DNA from: a beta proteobacterium AAP99
GTDB lineage: Bacteria; Pseudomonadota; Gammaproteobacteria; Burkholderiales; Burkholderiaceae_C
DNA length: 64,000 nt
Assembly: GCA_001295775.1 (NCBI GenBank)
Contig: LJIA01000008.1
Coordinates: forward strand, 1 to 64,000
Reading direction: 5' to 3'
The number at the start of each line of letters is the position of its first letter. Position 1 is the first letter of the stretch. This document shows positions 46,896 through 56,886 of this stretch, piece after piece. The notes under the pieces were generated by a model. The model made no database searches. It was given only the letters and a program-made list of their open reading frames with translations, and was not told the DNA's origin. A program made the translations under genes and the position numbers.

Positions 46896-48125
46896 ATGAA
46901 CGGTGAAAAGAACCTGTTGGTCGCGCTGGACATCGGCACCTCGAAGATCGTGGCGATGGTGTCCGAGCTTGGCAGCGATGGCCGCATGCAGGTGGTCGGT
47001 ATCGGCCAGCACCCCAGCAACGGGCTGCGCAAGGGCGTGGTCGTGAACATCGAAGCCACCGTGCAGTCGATCCAGCGTGCGCTTTCAGAGGCTGAGTTGA
47101 TGGCCGGCTGCAAGATCACGCAGGTGTACACGGGCATTGCTGGCAGCCACATCCGAAGCGTGAACTCGCACGGCATGGTGGCGGTGAAGGACAAGGAAGT
47201 CACCGACGCGGACATCACCCGTGTGATCGAGACCGCCAAGGCGGTACCGATTACCAACGATCTGCAGATCCTGCACGTGATTCCGCAGGAGTTCATCGTC
47301 GATGGTCAGGACGATGTGCGTGCGCCGCTGGGCATGGCCGGAGTGCGCCTTGAAGTGCGGGTGCACATCGTGACAGGCAGCGTCAGTGCGGTGCAGAACA
47401 TCGTGAAGTGCGTGCGCCGCTGCGGTCTCGAGGTCCAAGACATCGTGCTTCAGCCGCTGGCTTCTGCCCGTTCGGTCCTGACGCGCGATGAGAAGGAGCT
47501 CGGTGTCGTGCTTGTCGACATCGGCGGTGGCACGACCGACATCGCCATCTTCGCTGGCGGCGCGATCCGGCACACGGCGGTGATTCCGATTGCGGGAGAT
47601 CAGGTCACCAATGACATCGCCATGGCCTTGCGCACACCTTCTCCGGACGCCGAGGACATCAAGCTGCGCCATGGCGTGGCCAAGCAGGCCATGGCTTCGC
47701 CCGAAGATCGCATCGAGGTGCCTGGCCTGGGTGACCGTGATCCGCGCATGCTGAGCCATCAGGCGCTCGCCGCCGTGATCGAGCCGCGCATCGAGGAGCT
47801 GTTCTCCCTGGTTCACCAGGTGGTGCGCGATTCCAACTACGAGAACCTCGTCAGCTCCGGCTATGTACTCACGGGCGGGCAGAGCCTGATGCCCGGCATG
47901 GTTGAGCTGGGTGAGGATGTCTTCATGAAGCCAGTGCGTGTGGGCATGCCGATCTACGACGGCAATCTCGCAGACGTCGTGCGTACGCCGCGCTATGCGA
48001 CGGTCATGGGTCTGCTGGACCAGGCGCGCGAGAACGCAGTCGCCGGTCGCCGTATCAGCGCCCAGACCGGTTCATGGAAGAAGACGCTGTCTCGCATGCG
48101 CGAGTGGCTGCTCAAGGCATTTTGA
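46896..48125 (+). CDS. ftsA: Cell division protein FtsA
   Basis: 409 aa, actin fold: VALDIGTSKIVAMV (phosphate 1), SHS2/1C domain (about 84-165), VDIGGGTTDIAIF (phosphate 2), SSGYVLTGGQSLMPG. The C-terminal amphipathic helix WKKTLSRMREWLLKAF tethers it to the membrane. It anchors FtsZ polymers. It starts with its own ribosome-binding site after ftsQ and is followed by a 104-bp spacer before ftsZ. Confidence 0.97.
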   Translation: MNGEKNLLVALDIGTSKIVAMVSELGSDGRMQVVGIGQHPSNGLRKGVVVNIEATVQSIQRALSEAELMAGCKITQVYTGIAGSHIRSVNSHGMVAVKDKEVTDADITRVIETAKAVPITNDLQILHVIPQEFIVDGQDDVRAPLGMAGVRLEVRVHIVTGSVSAVQNIVKCVRRCGLEVQDIVLQPLASARSVLTRDEKELGVVLVDIGGGTTDIAIFAGGAIRHTAVIPIAGDQVTNDIAMALRTPSPDAEDIKLRHGVAKQAMASPEDRIEVPGLGDRDPRMLSHQALAAVIEPRIEELFSLVHQVVRDSNYENLVSSGYVLTGGQSLMPGMVELGEDVFMKPVRVGMPIYDGNLADVVRTPRYATVMGLLDQARENAVAGRRISAQTGSWKKTLSRMREWLLKAF

Positions 48126-48229
48126 ATGAACACAAGTTTCTGCAACCGCAGGGGAGCGTCGGAAGGGTTCCATTGCGCAGTCGGATTGAAGCCTTCCGAA
48201 GCCAACCTGCACACCTAGGAGAGACGGCC

Positions 48230-49492
48230 ATGGCCATCGAAGTGATCGAAACTGAACAGCGCGGCACCATCATCAAGGTGGTGGGGGTCGGCGGTGCGGG
48301 CGGCAACGCCATCAACCACATGATCCGCACAGGTGTGCGCGGCGTGGAGTTCATCGTCGCCAATACCGACGCGCAGGCACTGAGCGCGAACGCGGCCGAC
48401 ACCAAGATCCAGCTCGGCTCGACCGGTCTGGGCGCAGGCAACAAGCCTGATGTCGCCCGGAACTTCGCCGACGAAGCCCGTGACCAGATCCGCGATGCGC
48501 TGGACGGCGCACATATGGTCTTCATCACGGCCGGCATGGGCAAGGGCACGGGCACCGGGGCTGCACCCATCATCGCGCAAGTGGCCAAGGAGCTCGGCGC
48601 GCTGACGGTGGGCGTCGTCACCAAGCCCTTCAGCTACGAAGGCCCGAACAAGATGGACGTGGCCGTCAACGGTGCGGACGACCTCGCGCAGCACGTGGAC
48701 TCGCTGATCGTGATCCTCAACGAGAAGCTCGAAGAGGTCTACCCGGACGCGACGATGAAGCAGTGGTACGGCTTTGCAGACGAGGTGCTCAACAAGGCCG
48801 TCGCCGGCATTGCGGAGATCATCAATGTGCCCGGCCACCAGAATGTCGACTTCAATGACGTCCGCACCATCATGAGCGACAACCGCGGCAAGGCCATGAT
48901 GGGTACGGCCACGGCCCGCGGCACCACTCGCGCCAAGGATGCCGCCGAGGCGGCCGTGGCCAGTCCGCTGCTTGAAGGGATCGACCTGTCCGGTGCGCGC
49001 GGCGTGCTGGTCAACATCACTGCGCACGAAGACACGCTCAAGGGCGCAGAGGTCAAGGAAATCCTGAACACCGTGCGCAACTTCTGCGCGCCGGACGCCC
49101 TGGTGGTGCATGGCGTGGCCTACGAGGAAGGCATGGGCGAAGACTTGCGCGTGACCGTGGTCGTGACGGGTCTGGGCCGCAAGAAGATGCAGCTCGTGCC
49201 GCCCGTGCAACAGCCGGCGCTTCGCACCGGCACCTACGACGCTGCACCCGCGATGAATCTGACCGCGCCGCCCAGCACCGCGCAGATCCAGACTCCCCAG
49301 GCACCGATGACTGCCACCCCTGTTGCTCAGGCCACCTCCGCGCCTGTCACGGTGCCGGACTTCGGCAATTACGACACGCCGGCTGTATGGCGCAACGGCC
49401 GCAGCGAAGCCCAGGCCAAGGTGAACGCCATGCAGGAGAGCGGCATGGATCGCTTCGACATCCCTGCGTTTCTCCGCAAGCAGGCAGACTGA
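48230..49492 (+). CDS. ftsZ: Cell division GTPase FtsZ
   Basis: 420 aa. Tubulin fold with VVGVGGAGGNAINHM, the signature GMGKGTGTGAAP, and the T7 loop NVDFNDVRTIM. A disordered Pro/Thr/Ala linker (about 318-375) leads to the conserved C-terminal peptide FDIPAFLRKQ, which binds FtsA and ZipA. ATG 48230 has AGGAGAG upstream; the longer frame from 48074 overlaps ftsA and is rejected. Last gene of the main dcw operon, with tandem hairpins after it. Confidence 0.98.
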   Translation: MAIEVIETEQRGTIIKVVGVGGAGGNAINHMIRTGVRGVEFIVANTDAQALSANAADTKIQLGSTGLGAGNKPDVARNFADEARDQIRDALDGAHMVFITAGMGKGTGTGAAPIIAQVAKELGALTVGVVTKPFSYEGPNKMDVAVNGADDLAQHVDSLIVILNEKLEEVYPDATMKQWYGFADEVLNKAVAGIAEIINVPGHQNVDFNDVRTIMSDNRGKAMMGTATARGTTRAKDAAEAAVASPLLEGIDLSGARGVLVNITAHEDTLKGAEVKEILNTVRNFCAPDALVVHGVAYEEGMGEDLRVTVVVTGLGRKKMQLVPPVQQPALRTGTYDAAPAMNLTAPPSTAQIQTPQAPMTATPVAQATSAPVTVPDFGNYDTPAVWRNGRSEAQAKVNAMQESGMDRFDIPAFLRKQAD

Positions 49493-49513
49493 AGCGCAGG
49501 TACTGCAAACGAA

Positions 49514-49563
49514 AAGGCCGCACCACTAGAAGGTGCGGCCTTGCGGGACCAAGCAAGTCCCGC
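49514..49563. terminator. Tandem hairpins after ftsZ
   Basis: An 11-bp stem AAGGCCGCACC/GGTGCGGCCTT (49514-49542, 7-nt loop) is followed immediately by a 7-bp stem GCGGGAC/GTCCCGC (49543-49563). The first begins after GAAA and ends in TT, so it can act in both directions. Together they probably terminate the dcw transcript before lpxC. Confidence 0.7.
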
Positions 49564-49718
49564 GTGGGTGTCGGCGGCGGATCGAATGAGTGCCTCCCCG
49601 ACACTCACAGCATGGTTCACGCGTCACGAAAATGCAATGTGACAAAAGCATCGCGCTGATAGAAATGTTTTGCCCGAGTCGTGCCGAAAAATAACTGACC
49701 GGCGGGTAAACTACTGTC

Positions 49719-50648
49719 ATGTACTTGCAACGCACCATCAAGGAAGCGGTCCGCGCCACGGGCGTCGGCTTGCACTCTGGCCGAAAGGTGCAGATGACCC
49801 TGCGTCCGGCGGCGCCTGGCACAGGCATCGTCTTTCGGCGGATTGACCTTGATGCACCGGTGGATATTCCGGCTCGGGCGACCGGTGTGGGCGACACCAT
49901 GCTCGCCTCAACGCTGACTGTGGCGGGCTCCGATGGCGTGCCGGTCAAGGTGTCGACGGTCGAGCATCTGATGGCGGCGTGCGCTGGGTTGGGCATCGAC
50001 AACCTCTATGTCGACCTGACAGCCGAAGAAGTACCGATCATGGATGGCAGCGCTGCCACCTTCATCTATCTGCTGGAATCCGCCGGCATCGATGTTCAGC
50101 AGGCGCCCAAGCAGTACATCCGCGTCGTCAAACGCGTCGAAGTGCGTGAGGCCGACAAGTTCGCACGCCTGTCTCCATACTTTGGTTACCGGCTGGACTT
50201 CAAGATCGCCTTCAACCACCCGGCGGTGAACGCGACCGGTCAGGAAGCCAGTTTCGACTTCGGCGAAGCGTCCTTTGCGCGGGAAGTCGGGCGTGCGCGC
50301 ACGTTCGGGTTCACTGCGGAAGTCGAAGCTCTGTACGCGAAGGGCCTGATTCGTGGCGGAAGCATGGACAACGCGATCGTCCTGGATGAATACCGCGTGC
50401 TCAATGACGGCGGTCTGCGCTTTGGTGACGAGTTCGCAAAGCACAAGCTGCTCGATGCCGTGGGCGACCTCTACCTCGCCGGCCATCCGCTTCTGGCGCA
50501 CTACGAAGCCTTCAAGTCCGGCCACGGCCTGAACAACAAACTGCTGCGAGCCTTGCTGGCTGATGAGACCGCCTGGGAGCTGGTCAGCTTCGACGCTGCC
50601 GAAAAGGCGCCTCGCTTTGCGGCGGCGCAGGTCGCGGCGGCGTTCTAA
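49719..50648 (+). CDS. lpxC: UDP-3-O-acyl-N-acetylglucosamine deacetylase
   Basis: 309 aa, the normal length. Motifs: [34 protein letters not shown] (first zinc His), [20 protein letters not shown], and [18 protein letters not shown] (second His and Asp). It performs the committed step of lipid A synthesis at the cytoplasm-membrane boundary. The 226-bp gap before it, with tandem hairpins, suggests its own promoter; the gap holds GGGTAAACT 20 bp before the start, but I could not fix a -35. Confidence 0.98.
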   Translation: MYLQRTIKEAVRATGVGLHSGRKVQMTLRPAAPGTGIVFRRIDLDAPVDIPARATGVGDTMLASTLTVAGSDGVPVKVSTVEHLMAACAGLGIDNLYVDLTAEEVPIMDGSAATFIYLLESAGIDVQQAPKQYIRVVKRVEVREADKFARLSPYFGYRLDFKIAFNHPAVNATGQEASFDFGEASFAREVGRARTFGFTAEVEALYAKGLIRGGSMDNAIVLDEYRVLNDGGLRFGDEFAKHKLLDAVGDLYLAGHPLLAHYEAFKSGHGLNNKLLRALLADETAWELVSFDAAEKAPRFAAAQVAAAF

Positions 50649-50671
50649 AGCCGCAAGCGCGCAGCCGACCC

Positions 50672-50857
50672 ATGCTCTTGCTGCGGTCTCTGGCCTTGGC
50701 GGTTGCCATCGCCATCATCGTGCTGGTCGGTCTTGCGGTAATCACGGGTAATCCGCGTTACAAGCGCTGGGCAATGCGCGTGGGCGTCGGCTTTGTCGCG
50801 GCGGCCGTGATCCTGGGACTCGGCGTATTGCTTTCATCCATGCTCGCCGCAACGTAG
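50672..50857 (+). CDS. Small conserved-looking membrane protein
   Basis: 61 aa with two hydrophobic helices (about 3-26 and 38-58) joined by a short basic loop NPRYKRWAMR. No function is known to me. It lies 23 bp after lpxC and ends 7 bp before the convergent dciA stop. Codon use and the clean two-helix pattern support a real gene. Confidence 0.65.
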   Translation: MLLLRSLALAVAIAIIVLVGLAVITGNPRYKRWAMRVGVGFVAAAVILGLGVLLSSMLAAT

Positions 50858-50864
50858 TGGTCAC

Positions 50865-51338
50865 TTACTTATTCAGCGAGCCTTGTGCGAGGCGCAACAG
50901 CGCCTGAGCCAGTGCCGGGTTCTCAATCTCGCGTGCTGTGTTGGCAATCACCGCGCGAGACTCGGTATCGATCTGGTCGCGCCGTTGGCGACGAGTGGGG
51001 TTGACCGGCCGTAGATCGGACGGCAATTGATGCCCCACCCGGATTGACCTACAGTCCCACCCCCGGCGTGTCAGTTCGGCTGCCAGTTCCGGACGGACAT
51101 GATTCAGGCGCGCCTTTTGCGCCGAGCTGGCGCAGGCAAGCAGCAGCTCACCGTTCTCAAGGCGGAGCGCCTGGACACGAAGCGCAGCCAGAGCCAGTGC
51201 ACGCAGCGCCGAGTCGACCGACGCCTGAAGTTCGGCCAAGGCCAGTGCGCGCTTGAGCCAGTCTGCGTCGGACGCGCCAATACAGTCCGCCAGACGCCGT
51301 GGGCGGCGTGGGGTGCTCGGGCTTGCGGGTCGAACCAT
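50865..51338 (-). CDS. DciA-like protein (DUF721), replicative helicase loader
   Basis: 157 aa. The central domain (about 25-105: LQASVDSALRALALAALRVQ, LENGELLLACASSAQKARLNHVRPELAAEL in pieces) matches DUF721/DciA, the ancestral loader of DnaB helicase. The termini are Arg/Pro-rich. Position between lpxC and secA next to the M23 peptidase gene is the usual one in Burkholderiales. It is divergent from the peptidase with 65 bp between. Confidence 0.8.
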   Translation of the reverse strand: MVRPASPSTPRRPRRLADCIGASDADWLKRALALAELQASVDSALRALALAALRVQALRLENGELLLACASSAQKARLNHVRPELAAELTRRGWDCRSIRVGHQLPSDLRPVNPTRRQRRDQIDTESRAVIANTAREIENPALAQALLRLAQGSLNK

Positions 51339-51403
51339 GAAAGCAGTCTGCCAGAAACATCAGTCCTGCGCGCGATGACCGCGCAGCAATTCAAGACACA
51401 CTC

Positions 51404-52369
51404 ATGCAGATCATTCTTGTTCACAGTGGACTGAAGGCCGCGCGGACGCTGACCCTCTCGGCACGACATCTGGTGTTGGCCGTGGCTGCGCTGACCATGC
51501 TTGTGATCGCGTTGGCCAGCGCGCTGAGCTACGCGGCGGCATCGCGCTCCATCATCGGCAATATTCCAATCCTCAAAGACTTCTATTTGTCGCTATCTCG
51601 TGACCAAGTTCAGGAAAAAGACGCTTACTTGCGCGAAAACATCAACACTCTAGCGGTTCGACTGGGGGAGATGCAGGCGCAGATGACGCGTTTGGACGCC
51701 CTGGGTGAGCGCGTGTCCGGGCTCGCAGGTGTGAAGCCCGGCGAGATCAATTTCAAGACGCCGCCCGGGCGTGGCGGCGCGCTGCCCGCCATCAGCCGTG
51801 ATCTGAGCATCGAGGAACTGACCCGCCAGATCGACGAACTGTCCGGCAAGCTGGACGGTCAGGCTGACTTCCTCAACCTGGTGGAAAGCGAGTTGATGGG
51901 CAAGCGCGTGCTGACCCAGAAGATCCCGACCCGGCAGCCCGTGCTGGGCTACAACGGCTCGGGCTTTGGCTGGCGGATCGATCCGATCACCGGCCGCCAG
52001 ACTCAGCACCTGGGCATTGACTTCCAGGCACCGACGGGCACGCCGATCCTGGCGGCCGCTGGCGGTGTTGTGATTGCGGCCGAATACCACCCGATGTTCG
52101 GAAACATGGTCGACATCGACCACGGCAACAACCTGCTGACACGCTACGCGCATGCCTCGCGCATGTTCGTCAAGCCCGGCCAGATCGTGAAGCTGGGCGA
52201 CAAGATTGCCGAGATTGGCTCGACGGGGCGCTCCACCGGGCCGCACCTGCACTTCGAGGTGCATGTCGCCGGCGTGCCGCAAGACCCCATGAAGTTCCTG
52301 CGTGCCGGCACCGACATGGGCGCGGCCCAGGCGGCTGCCAATGCAGCGCTGGGTGTCCGGCCGCACTGA
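51404..52369 (+). CDS. Membrane-anchored M23 (LytM-type) peptidase
   Basis: 321 aa. One membrane helix (about 20-45), a coiled-coil periplasmic stretch (about 60-100 and 140-165), then a LytM domain (about 185-300) with zinc ligands in HLGIDF (HxxxD) and HLHFEVH. The catalytic residues are present, so it may be an active endopeptidase instead of a degenerate activator. It likely cleaves peptidoglycan cross-links or activates amidases at the septum. It lies between dciA and secA. Confidence 0.88.
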   Translation: MQIILVHSGLKAARTLTLSARHLVLAVAALTMLVIALASALSYAAASRSIIGNIPILKDFYLSLSRDQVQEKDAYLRENINTLAVRLGEMQAQMTRLDALGERVSGLAGVKPGEINFKTPPGRGGALPAISRDLSIEELTRQIDELSGKLDGQADFLNLVESELMGKRVLTQKIPTRQPVLGYNGSGFGWRIDPITGRQTQHLGIDFQAPTGTPILAAAGGVVIAAEYHPMFGNMVDIDHGNNLLTRYAHASRMFVKPGQIVKLGDKIAEIGSTGRSTGPHLHFEVHVAGVPQDPMKFLRAGTDMGAAQAAANAALGVRPH

Positions 52370-52499
52370 CGCGACCGCTTCGTGATTGCGCTTGAACTTG
52401 TTGCTGCTGGCGCCATCTGAGAGCGATTGCGGGGTGTCGCCGCGGCAAGTTGGCCGCACCCCCCGTGTAAACTGCCTTCAGCCATTTGCCTGACGGGAA

Positions 52500-52547
52500 G
52501 GCTTCGGTCCGCGCTGATGTGAGCGCATGCTGACCGGAGCCTTTTTT
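52500..52547 (+). terminator. Strong intrinsic terminator/attenuator in front of secA
   Basis: GGCTTCGGTC (52500-52509) pairs with GACCGGAGCC (52532-52541), one U-G wobble, and is followed by TTTTTT. The loop holds a second stem GCGCT/AGCGC. Outer bases GACGGG/CCCGTC can extend the structure. It ends 42 bp before the secA start: either the terminator of the M23 gene or an attenuator in the secA leader. Confidence 0.75.
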
Positions 52548-52588
52548 CTTGCCCCGTCGGCCCACAAGAATCAGGCCCCCAGAAAGTC

Positions 52589-55354
52589 ATGCTCCAAAAG
52601 TTTCTGACGTCCATTTTCGGCAGCCGCAACGAGCGCCTCCTCAAGCAGTACCGCGGCGTGGTTGCCAAGATCAATGCGCTCGAGCCGGCCATGAAGGCCC
52701 TGACCGACGAGCAGCTGCAAGCCAAGACGGCAGAGTTCAAGGAGCGGCTGGCGCAGGGCGCCACGCTGGACAGCCTGCTGGTCGAGGCCTTCGCCGTGGT
52801 GCGCGAGGCCAGCGTGCGCGTGATGGGCATGCGCCACTTTGATGTCCAGCTGATTGGCGGCATTGCGCTGCACCAGGGCAAGATCGCCGAAATGCGCACC
52901 GGCGAAGGCAAGACCCTCACCGCCACGACCGCCGTGTACCTGAATGCCCTGCAAGGCAAGGGCGTCCATGTGGTCACGGTGAACGACTATCTCGTGCAGC
53001 GTGACGCCGAATGGAACGGCCGCCTCTACAAGTGGCTGGGTCTGACGGTGGGCTTCAACGTCGCGAACATGGAGCGCGAGGCCAAGCAGGAAGCCTACGC
53101 CGCCGACGTCACCTACGGCACCAACAACGAATTCGGCTTCGACTATCTGCGCGACAACCTCGTGCAGGACGTGGCCGACCGCGTGCAGCGCCCACTGTCC
53201 TACGCGATCGTTGACGAAGTGGACTCGATCCTCATCGACGAGGCCCGGACGCCGCTGATCATCTCCGGCCAGGCCGAAGACCACACCGAAACCTATATGC
53301 GCGTGAACCAGGTCCCGCCCCTGCTCACCCGCATGAAGACCGAACCCAAGGCCACCGAACCCGAGCCCGAGGGCGACTACTGGGTCGACGAAAAGGGCCA
53401 GCAGATCCACATCGGCGAGCGCGGCTACGAGAAGGCCGAGCAGATTCTCACGCGCATGGGCCTGCTGCCCGAAGGCGCATCGCTCTACGACCCGCAGCAC
53501 ATCACCCTGCTGCACCACGTGACTGTGGCGATCCGCGCCCACGCGCTGTTCCACAAGGATCAGCACTATGTGGTGCAGAACAACGAAGTGGTGATCGTGG
53601 ATGAGTTCACCGGCCGCCTGATGTCCGGCCGCCGCTGGAGCGATGGTCTGCACCAGGCCGTGGAGGCCAAGGAAGGCGTGCCGATCCAGGCCGAGAACCA
53701 GACCCTGGCCTCGATCACCTTCCAGAACTACTTTCGCATGTACGGCAAGCTGGCCGGCATGACCGGCACGGCCGATACCGAAGCCTACGAGTTCCAGCAG
53801 ATCTACACGCTCGAAACCGTCGTCATCCCGACGCATCGGCCGATGATCCGAAAGGATCTCAACGACCAGGTCTTCCGCACGTCCAAGGAAAAGTACGACG
53901 CGATCCTTAAGGACATCATCGAGTGCCATGGCCGCGGGCAGCCCGTGCTGGTGGGCACGACCAGTGTGGAGAACTCCGAGTTGATCTCCGGCCTGCTGAC
54001 CAAGGCCAAGCTGCCGCATCAGGTGCTCAACGCCAAGCAGCACGCCCGCGAAGCCGAGATCGTGGCCCAGGCGGGCAAGCCCGGCGCGATCATGGTGGCC
54101 ACCAACATGGCCGGCCGCGGCACCGACATCGTGCTGGGCGGCAATGTTGAAAAGCAGATCCAGTTCATCAATGCCGACGCTGCCATCCCCGAGGCCGAGA
54201 AAGCCACGCGCGCGCAGAAGCTCAAGGATGAGTGGCAGAGCCTGCACGACCAGGTCATTGCCTCGGGTGGTCTCAAGATCATCGGTACCGAGCGCCACGA
54301 GAGCCGCCGCATCGACAACCAGCTGCGCGGCCGCTCGGGCCGTCAGGGTGACCCCGGCGTCTCGCGCTTCTACATGAGCATGGACGATTCGCTGCTGCGC
54401 ATCTTCGCCGGCGAGCGTCTGAAGTCCATCATGGATCGCCTGCGCCTGCCCGAGGGCGAGCCGATCGAGGCCGGCATGGTCACGCGCTCGATCGAATCGG
54501 CGCAGCGCAAGGTGGAAGCGCGCAACTTCGACATCCGCAAGCAGCTGCTCGAGTACGACGACGTCGCCAACGATCAGCGCAAGGAAATCTATGCCCTGCG
54601 CAACACCATCCTTGAGAGCAAGGATGTGGGCGACATGGTGCGCGACCTGCGCCATGGCGTGTTGACCGAGCTGTTCCGCACGCACGTGCCCGAGGAGAGC
54701 GTCGAGGAGCAGTGGGACCTGGACAAGCTGCAGCAGGAGCTGGCCAGCGAGTACCAGCTCACGCTGCCGCTGCGCGACTGGGCCGACAAGGAAGAGGCCG
54801 ACGACGCCGAAATGCTTGCGCGCATCATCAAGGCGGCCGACGAGGCCTACGACGCGAAGGTCGAGCAGGTCGGCCGCGAGCCGTTCGCCAACTTCGAGCG
54901 CAGCCTGCTGCTGCAGAGCATCGATCTACACTGGCGCGAGCACATCTCCGCGCTGGACCACCTGCGTCAGGGCATCCACCTGCGCGGCTATGCGCAGAAG
55001 AACCCCAAGCAGGAGTACAAGCGCGAAGCCTTCGAGATGTTCGGCACCCTGCTGACCATCATCAAGAACGAAGTCACCCGCGTGGTCATGAACGTGCGCG
55101 TGCAGTCGGCCGAGCAGCTTGAGCAGGCCGAAGAGGCGCTGGAAGAGAGCACGGCTGTCAGCAAGATGCAGTACCAGCACGCGGCCTATGACGATCTGGC
55201 CGAAGTCGCCGCCGGCGACCCCGGCACGGATGAACCGCCCGTGGAAGTGCGCCAGCAGCCCATCGTGCGCTTTGGCGACAAGGTCGGCCGTAACGACCCC
55301 TGTCCCTGCGGCTCTGGCAAGAAGTACAAGAACTGCCACGGCAAGCTGGCCTGA
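52589..55354 (+). CDS. secA: Preprotein translocase ATPase SecA
   Basis: 921 aa. Walker [13 protein letters not shown] (about 103), [15 protein letters not shown] (DEAD-like, about 210), the helicase motif [25 protein letters not shown] and [13 protein letters not shown]. The C-terminus carries the zinc-binding SEC-C motif [14 protein letters not shown] used for SecB and ribosome contact. It drives Sec-dependent export through SecYEG. An intrinsic terminator-like hairpin stands just upstream, suggesting regulation or a dedicated promoter within the 219-bp gap. Confidence 0.98.
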   Translation: MLQKFLTSIFGSRNERLLKQYRGVVAKINALEPAMKALTDEQLQAKTAEFKERLAQGATLDSLLVEAFAVVREASVRVMGMRHFDVQLIGGIALHQGKIAEMRTGEGKTLTATTAVYLNALQGKGVHVVTVNDYLVQRDAEWNGRLYKWLGLTVGFNVANMEREAKQEAYAADVTYGTNNEFGFDYLRDNLVQDVADRVQRPLSYAIVDEVDSILIDEARTPLIISGQAEDHTETYMRVNQVPPLLTRMKTEPKATEPEPEGDYWVDEKGQQIHIGERGYEKAEQILTRMGLLPEGASLYDPQHITLLHHVTVAIRAHALFHKDQHYVVQNNEVVIVDEFTGRLMSGRRWSDGLHQAVEAKEGVPIQAENQTLASITFQNYFRMYGKLAGMTGTADTEAYEFQQIYTLETVVIPTHRPMIRKDLNDQVFRTSKEKYDAILKDIIECHGRGQPVLVGTTSVENSELISGLLTKAKLPHQVLNAKQHAREAEIVAQAGKPGAIMVATNMAGRGTDIVLGGNVEKQIQFINADAAIPEAEKATRAQKLKDEWQSLHDQVIASGGLKIIGTERHESRRIDNQLRGRSGRQGDPGVSRFYMSMDDSLLRIFAGERLKSIMDRLRLPEGEPIEAGMVTRSIESAQRKVEARNFDIRKQLLEYDDVANDQRKEIYALRNTILESKDVGDMVRDLRHGVLTELFRTHVPEESVEEQWDLDKLQQELASEYQLTLPLRDWADKEEADDAEMLARIIKAADEAYDAKVEQVGREPFANFERSLLLQSIDLHWREHISALDHLRQGIHLRGYAQKNPKQEYKREAFEMFGTLLTIIKNEVTRVVMNVRVQSAEQLEQAEEALEESTAVSKMQYQHAAYDDLAEVAAGDPGTDEPPVEVRQQPIVRFGDKVGRNDPCPCGSGKKYKNCHGKLA

Positions 55355-55659
55355 GGCGCCCAAGACGCGCCCAGGTGCACGAAGGCGCAGGCCTTCGTGC
55401 ACAGCCCGATCGGGTCGTAGATGATGTAGATGCATCATTTTCGGCCCGATTTTCATTTTGACATGAAATGGCCGAGATCCACTTTCTATGTGCGGAAAGT
55501 GCTTGATCGGCCTTGATGAAATCTGTCGATTTCGGCCACCCTTGGCTTAGCCAGGGCATGTTCGGCCCGTCGTGCTGCAGCTGGATCGACCACGGGCAAT
55601 AGAATCGCCCGCAACCCAGCCTGAACCTCGCACCCGTTGCGCACCAAGGAGCCGCCTGA
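55355..55659. other. 305-bp gap after secA: strong hairpin, palindrome and GCGGAAAGT copy 4
   Basis: GTGCACGAAGGC-gcag-GCCTTCGTGCAC (55375-55402) is a perfect 12-bp hairpin, probably the secA terminator. CCCGATCGGG (55405-55414) is palindromic. TGATG/CATCA followed by TTTT (55422-55442) is a weak second terminator. The motif TGTGCGGAAAGTG has its core at 55492-55500 and forms CACTTTC-n8-GAAAGTG. The right end has AAGGAG for argJ. No gene seen. Confidence 0.55.
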
Positions 55660-56886
55660 ATGGCCGTCAATCTGCTGCCGCCCGACCCCGCCGCCGTCTT
55701 TCCCGTTGCAGGCATCGAACTTGGATTTGCCAAGGCCCGCATCAAGAAGTGGGACCGGCACGATGTGATGCTCATGCGCCTGGCCCCTGGCACGCGCGTG
55801 GCCGGCGTGTTCACCCAGAACGCCTTTGCTGCGGCGCCCGTGCAGGTCTGCCGCGAGCATCTCAAGCGCGGCGACGGCATCCGCGCGCTGGTCGTCAACG
55901 CCGGCAACGCCAACTGCGGCACGGGCGAACAAGGTCTGGCTGCGGCGCGCGACACCTGCCGCGCCGTGGGCGAGCTGCTGCAGTGCGGCGCTGAACAGGT
56001 GCTGCCGTTTTCAACCGGCGTGATCCTCGAGCACCTGCCCGTGGACAAGATCCGCGGCGCGCTGCCGGCAGCCGTGGGCGAGCTCAAGGAGAACGCCTGG
56101 GCCACGGCCGCAGCCGCCATCATGACCACGGACACGATCGCCAAGGCCGTCAGCGAACGCGTGGAGATCGACGGCGCGACCGTGACGGTAACAGGCATTG
56201 CCAAGGGCGTGGGCATGCTCCAGCCCAACATGGCAACCATGCTGGCCTATCTGGCCACCGACGCCAAGATCGCCCAGCCGGTGCTGGACCGCTGGGTCAA
56301 GGAAGTGGCTGACGCCTCCTTCAACCGCGTGACCATCGATGGCGACACCTCCACCAACGACAGCTTCGTGCTGCTGGCCACGGGCAAGGGCGCGCACGCC
56401 GAGATCCGTGACGAGTCCAGCCCCGGCCACGACCGCCTGCGCGCCGCGCTGATCGCCGTGGCGCAGGAGCTGGCCATCAAGATCGCGCGCGACGGCGAGG
56501 GTGCCACCAAGCTCATCACCATCGAGGTCGAGGGCGCCAATGACGCCGACGAGGCGCACCGCGTGGGCAAGTTCATCGCGCATTCGCCCCTGGTCAAGAC
56601 CGCGTTCTTCGCGAGCGACCCCAACCTCGGCCGCCTGATCATGGCGGTGGGTAATGCGGTGCCCGAACTGGATACAGCGGGCGTCAGCATCTGGCTGGGC
56701 GACGTGCTGGTGGTGGACCGCGGCGGGCGCGCGGCAAGCTACACCGAAGACCAGGGCGCTGCCGTGATGAAGCCAGACGAGATCACCGTGAAGGTGATGC
56801 TGTCGCGCGGCAATACCCGCACCACGGTCTGGACCTGCGACTACAGCTACGACTACGTGAAGATCAATGCGGAATACCGCACCTAA
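55660..56886 (+). CDS. argJ: Bifunctional glutamate N-acetyltransferase/ornithine acetyltransferase
   Basis: 408 aa. ArgJ (Ntn-hydrolase fold) with VNAGNANCGTGEQG, STGVILEHLP, and the autocleavage site GVGMLQPNMATML, where cleavage before Thr 193 yields the alpha and beta chains. SFNRVTIDGDTSTNDS and the C-terminal ending NAEYRT are conserved. It recycles the acetyl group in arginine synthesis. ATG 55660 has AAGGAG upstream. The end overlaps the DUF815 gene by 20 bp. Confidence 0.97.
   Translation: MAVNLLPPDPAAVFPVAGIELGFAKARIKKWDRHDVMLMRLAPGTRVAGVFTQNAFAAAPVQVCREHLKRGDGIRALVVNAGNANCGTGEQGLAAARDTCRAVGELLQCGAEQVLPFSTGVILEHLPVDKIRGALPAAVGELKENAWATAAAAIMTTDTIAKAVSERVEIDGATVTVTGIAKGVGMLQPNMATMLAYLATDAKIAQPVLDRWVKEVADASFNRVTIDGDTSTNDSFVLLATGKGAHAEIRDESSPGHDRLRAALIAVAQELAIKIARDGEGATKLITIEVEGANDADEAHRVGKFIAHSPLVKTAFFASDPNLGRLIMAVGNAVPELDTAGVSIWLGDVLVVDRGGRAASYTEDQGAAVMKPDEITVKVMLSRGNTRTTVWTCDYSYDYVKINAEYRT

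Noticed and set aside
52571-54685. 704-codon open frame antisense to secA
   Set aside because: It lies wholly opposite the clear SecA coding sequence, is His/Gly/Leu-rich in the way antisense frames of GC-rich genes are, and has no recognisable domain.
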